This document shows, in pieces, positions 63,929 through 64,000 of a DNA stretch of 64,000 nucleotides (position 1 is its first letter; each line of letters opens with the position of its first letter). This stretch comes from Agrococcus sp. Marseille-P2731 (GTDB taxonomy: Bacteria > Actinomycetota > Actinomycetes > Actinomycetales > Microbacteriaceae), in NCBI RefSeq assembly GCF_900117395.1, contig NZ_FPEG01000003.1, positions 682,001 through 746,000 on the forward strand, written 5' to 3'. The notes beneath the pieces were generated by a model. It did not search any database. It worked only from the letters and a program-made list of their open reading frames with translations, and was not told the origin of the DNA. Position numbers and translations under genes: made by a program.

Positions 63929-63989
63929 TCAACCGGTGTGGCGGCACCCCGACCGGATCATCCGGTCGAAGCGCCGCCACACCGGTTGA
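63929..63989. repeat. long nested intergenic hairpin at the window end
   Basis: Perfect 17-bp arms (TCAACCGGTGTGGCGGC at 63929-63945 and its complement at 63973-63989) enclose 27 nt that contain a second perfect palindrome, GACCGGAT-C-ATCCGGTC (63951-63967). It starts 28 nt after the thiolase stop. Same nested design as 14506-14574 but different sequence. It could double as a terminator. Confidence 0.82.
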
Positions 63990-64000
63990 GCGTCGCGCTC

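Overview
This is a very GC-rich, gene-dense chromosomal segment of an actinobacterium, most likely a member of the Microbacteriaceae (an Agrococcus-like genus is my best guess, from overall style rather than any marker gene). Supporting signs are the HspR/HAIR-controlled dnaK-grpE-dnaJ-hspR operon, a CIRCE element, Ku plus a Pol-PE-Lig LigD, a DUF222/HNH (13E12-type) endonuclease, many GTG/TTG starts, frequent ATGA/TGATG overlaps, and many -10 hexamers of TAGCGT type placed only 6-7 nt before a start codon (leaderless mRNAs). I see no tRNA, rRNA, CRISPR array, prophage or intact insertion sequence.

1-14 kb: DNA photolyase; a YtrA-type GntR regulator with an ABC ATPase/permease pair behind a perfect operator palindrome; a small His-rich repeat protein divergent from threonine aldolase; a three-gene envelope module (DUF3618, holin-X-like, LEA-like protein); a leaderless membrane protein/winged-helix pair with its own operator; a YdeI-like protein; a fused pyroglutamyl-peptidase-SRPBCC protein; a TetR/EEP pair divergent from a 14-TM drug exporter; and a ROK kinase.

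14-31 kb: DEAD-box helicase with a long leader, a CYP152-like P450 peroxygenase, a sugar porter, methionine aminopeptidase translationally coupled to an N-domain-less ClpB under a HAIR box, membrane proteins, a two-component system with a PepSY-like protein, an alpha/beta hydrolase, a leaderless RHH/Doc toxin-antitoxin pair whose Doc lacks the usual catalytic His, and a uridine-kinase-like ATPase.

31-46 kb: Hsp20 behind CIRCE, a cluster of membrane proteins, then hspR-dnaJ-grpE-dnaK transcribed leftwards from a promoter with two HAIR-like boxes. After a DUF1345 protein, a Nudix hydrolase and a UMF1/Atg22-like transporter comes a five-gene run (41714-45335) that looks like an orphan type VII (ESX/LXG-like) cassette: a small helical WXG100-size protein, a large helical-plus-membrane protein and three unknowns. 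This is the best candidate for an undescribed system. It is followed by a MarR regulator divergent from a very His-rich small protein.

46-64 kb: 2H phosphoesterase, dCTP deaminase, a small protein related to the C-terminus of the His-rich one, tandem DUF1206 proteins, a dienelactone-hydrolase-like domain running in frame into a DUF222/HNH nuclease, a YbdK ligase, the NHEJ pair Ku-LigD, a glutaryl-CoA-dehydrogenase-like enzyme, a HAD phosphatase, an NAD(P)-binding protein coupled to a DinB protein, and a thiolase behind a palindromic operator. Dispersed intergenic repeats (8982-9182 and 59867-60062), long nested hairpins (14506-14574 and 63929-63989) and a 14-bp tandem array (62517-62586) decorate the gaps.
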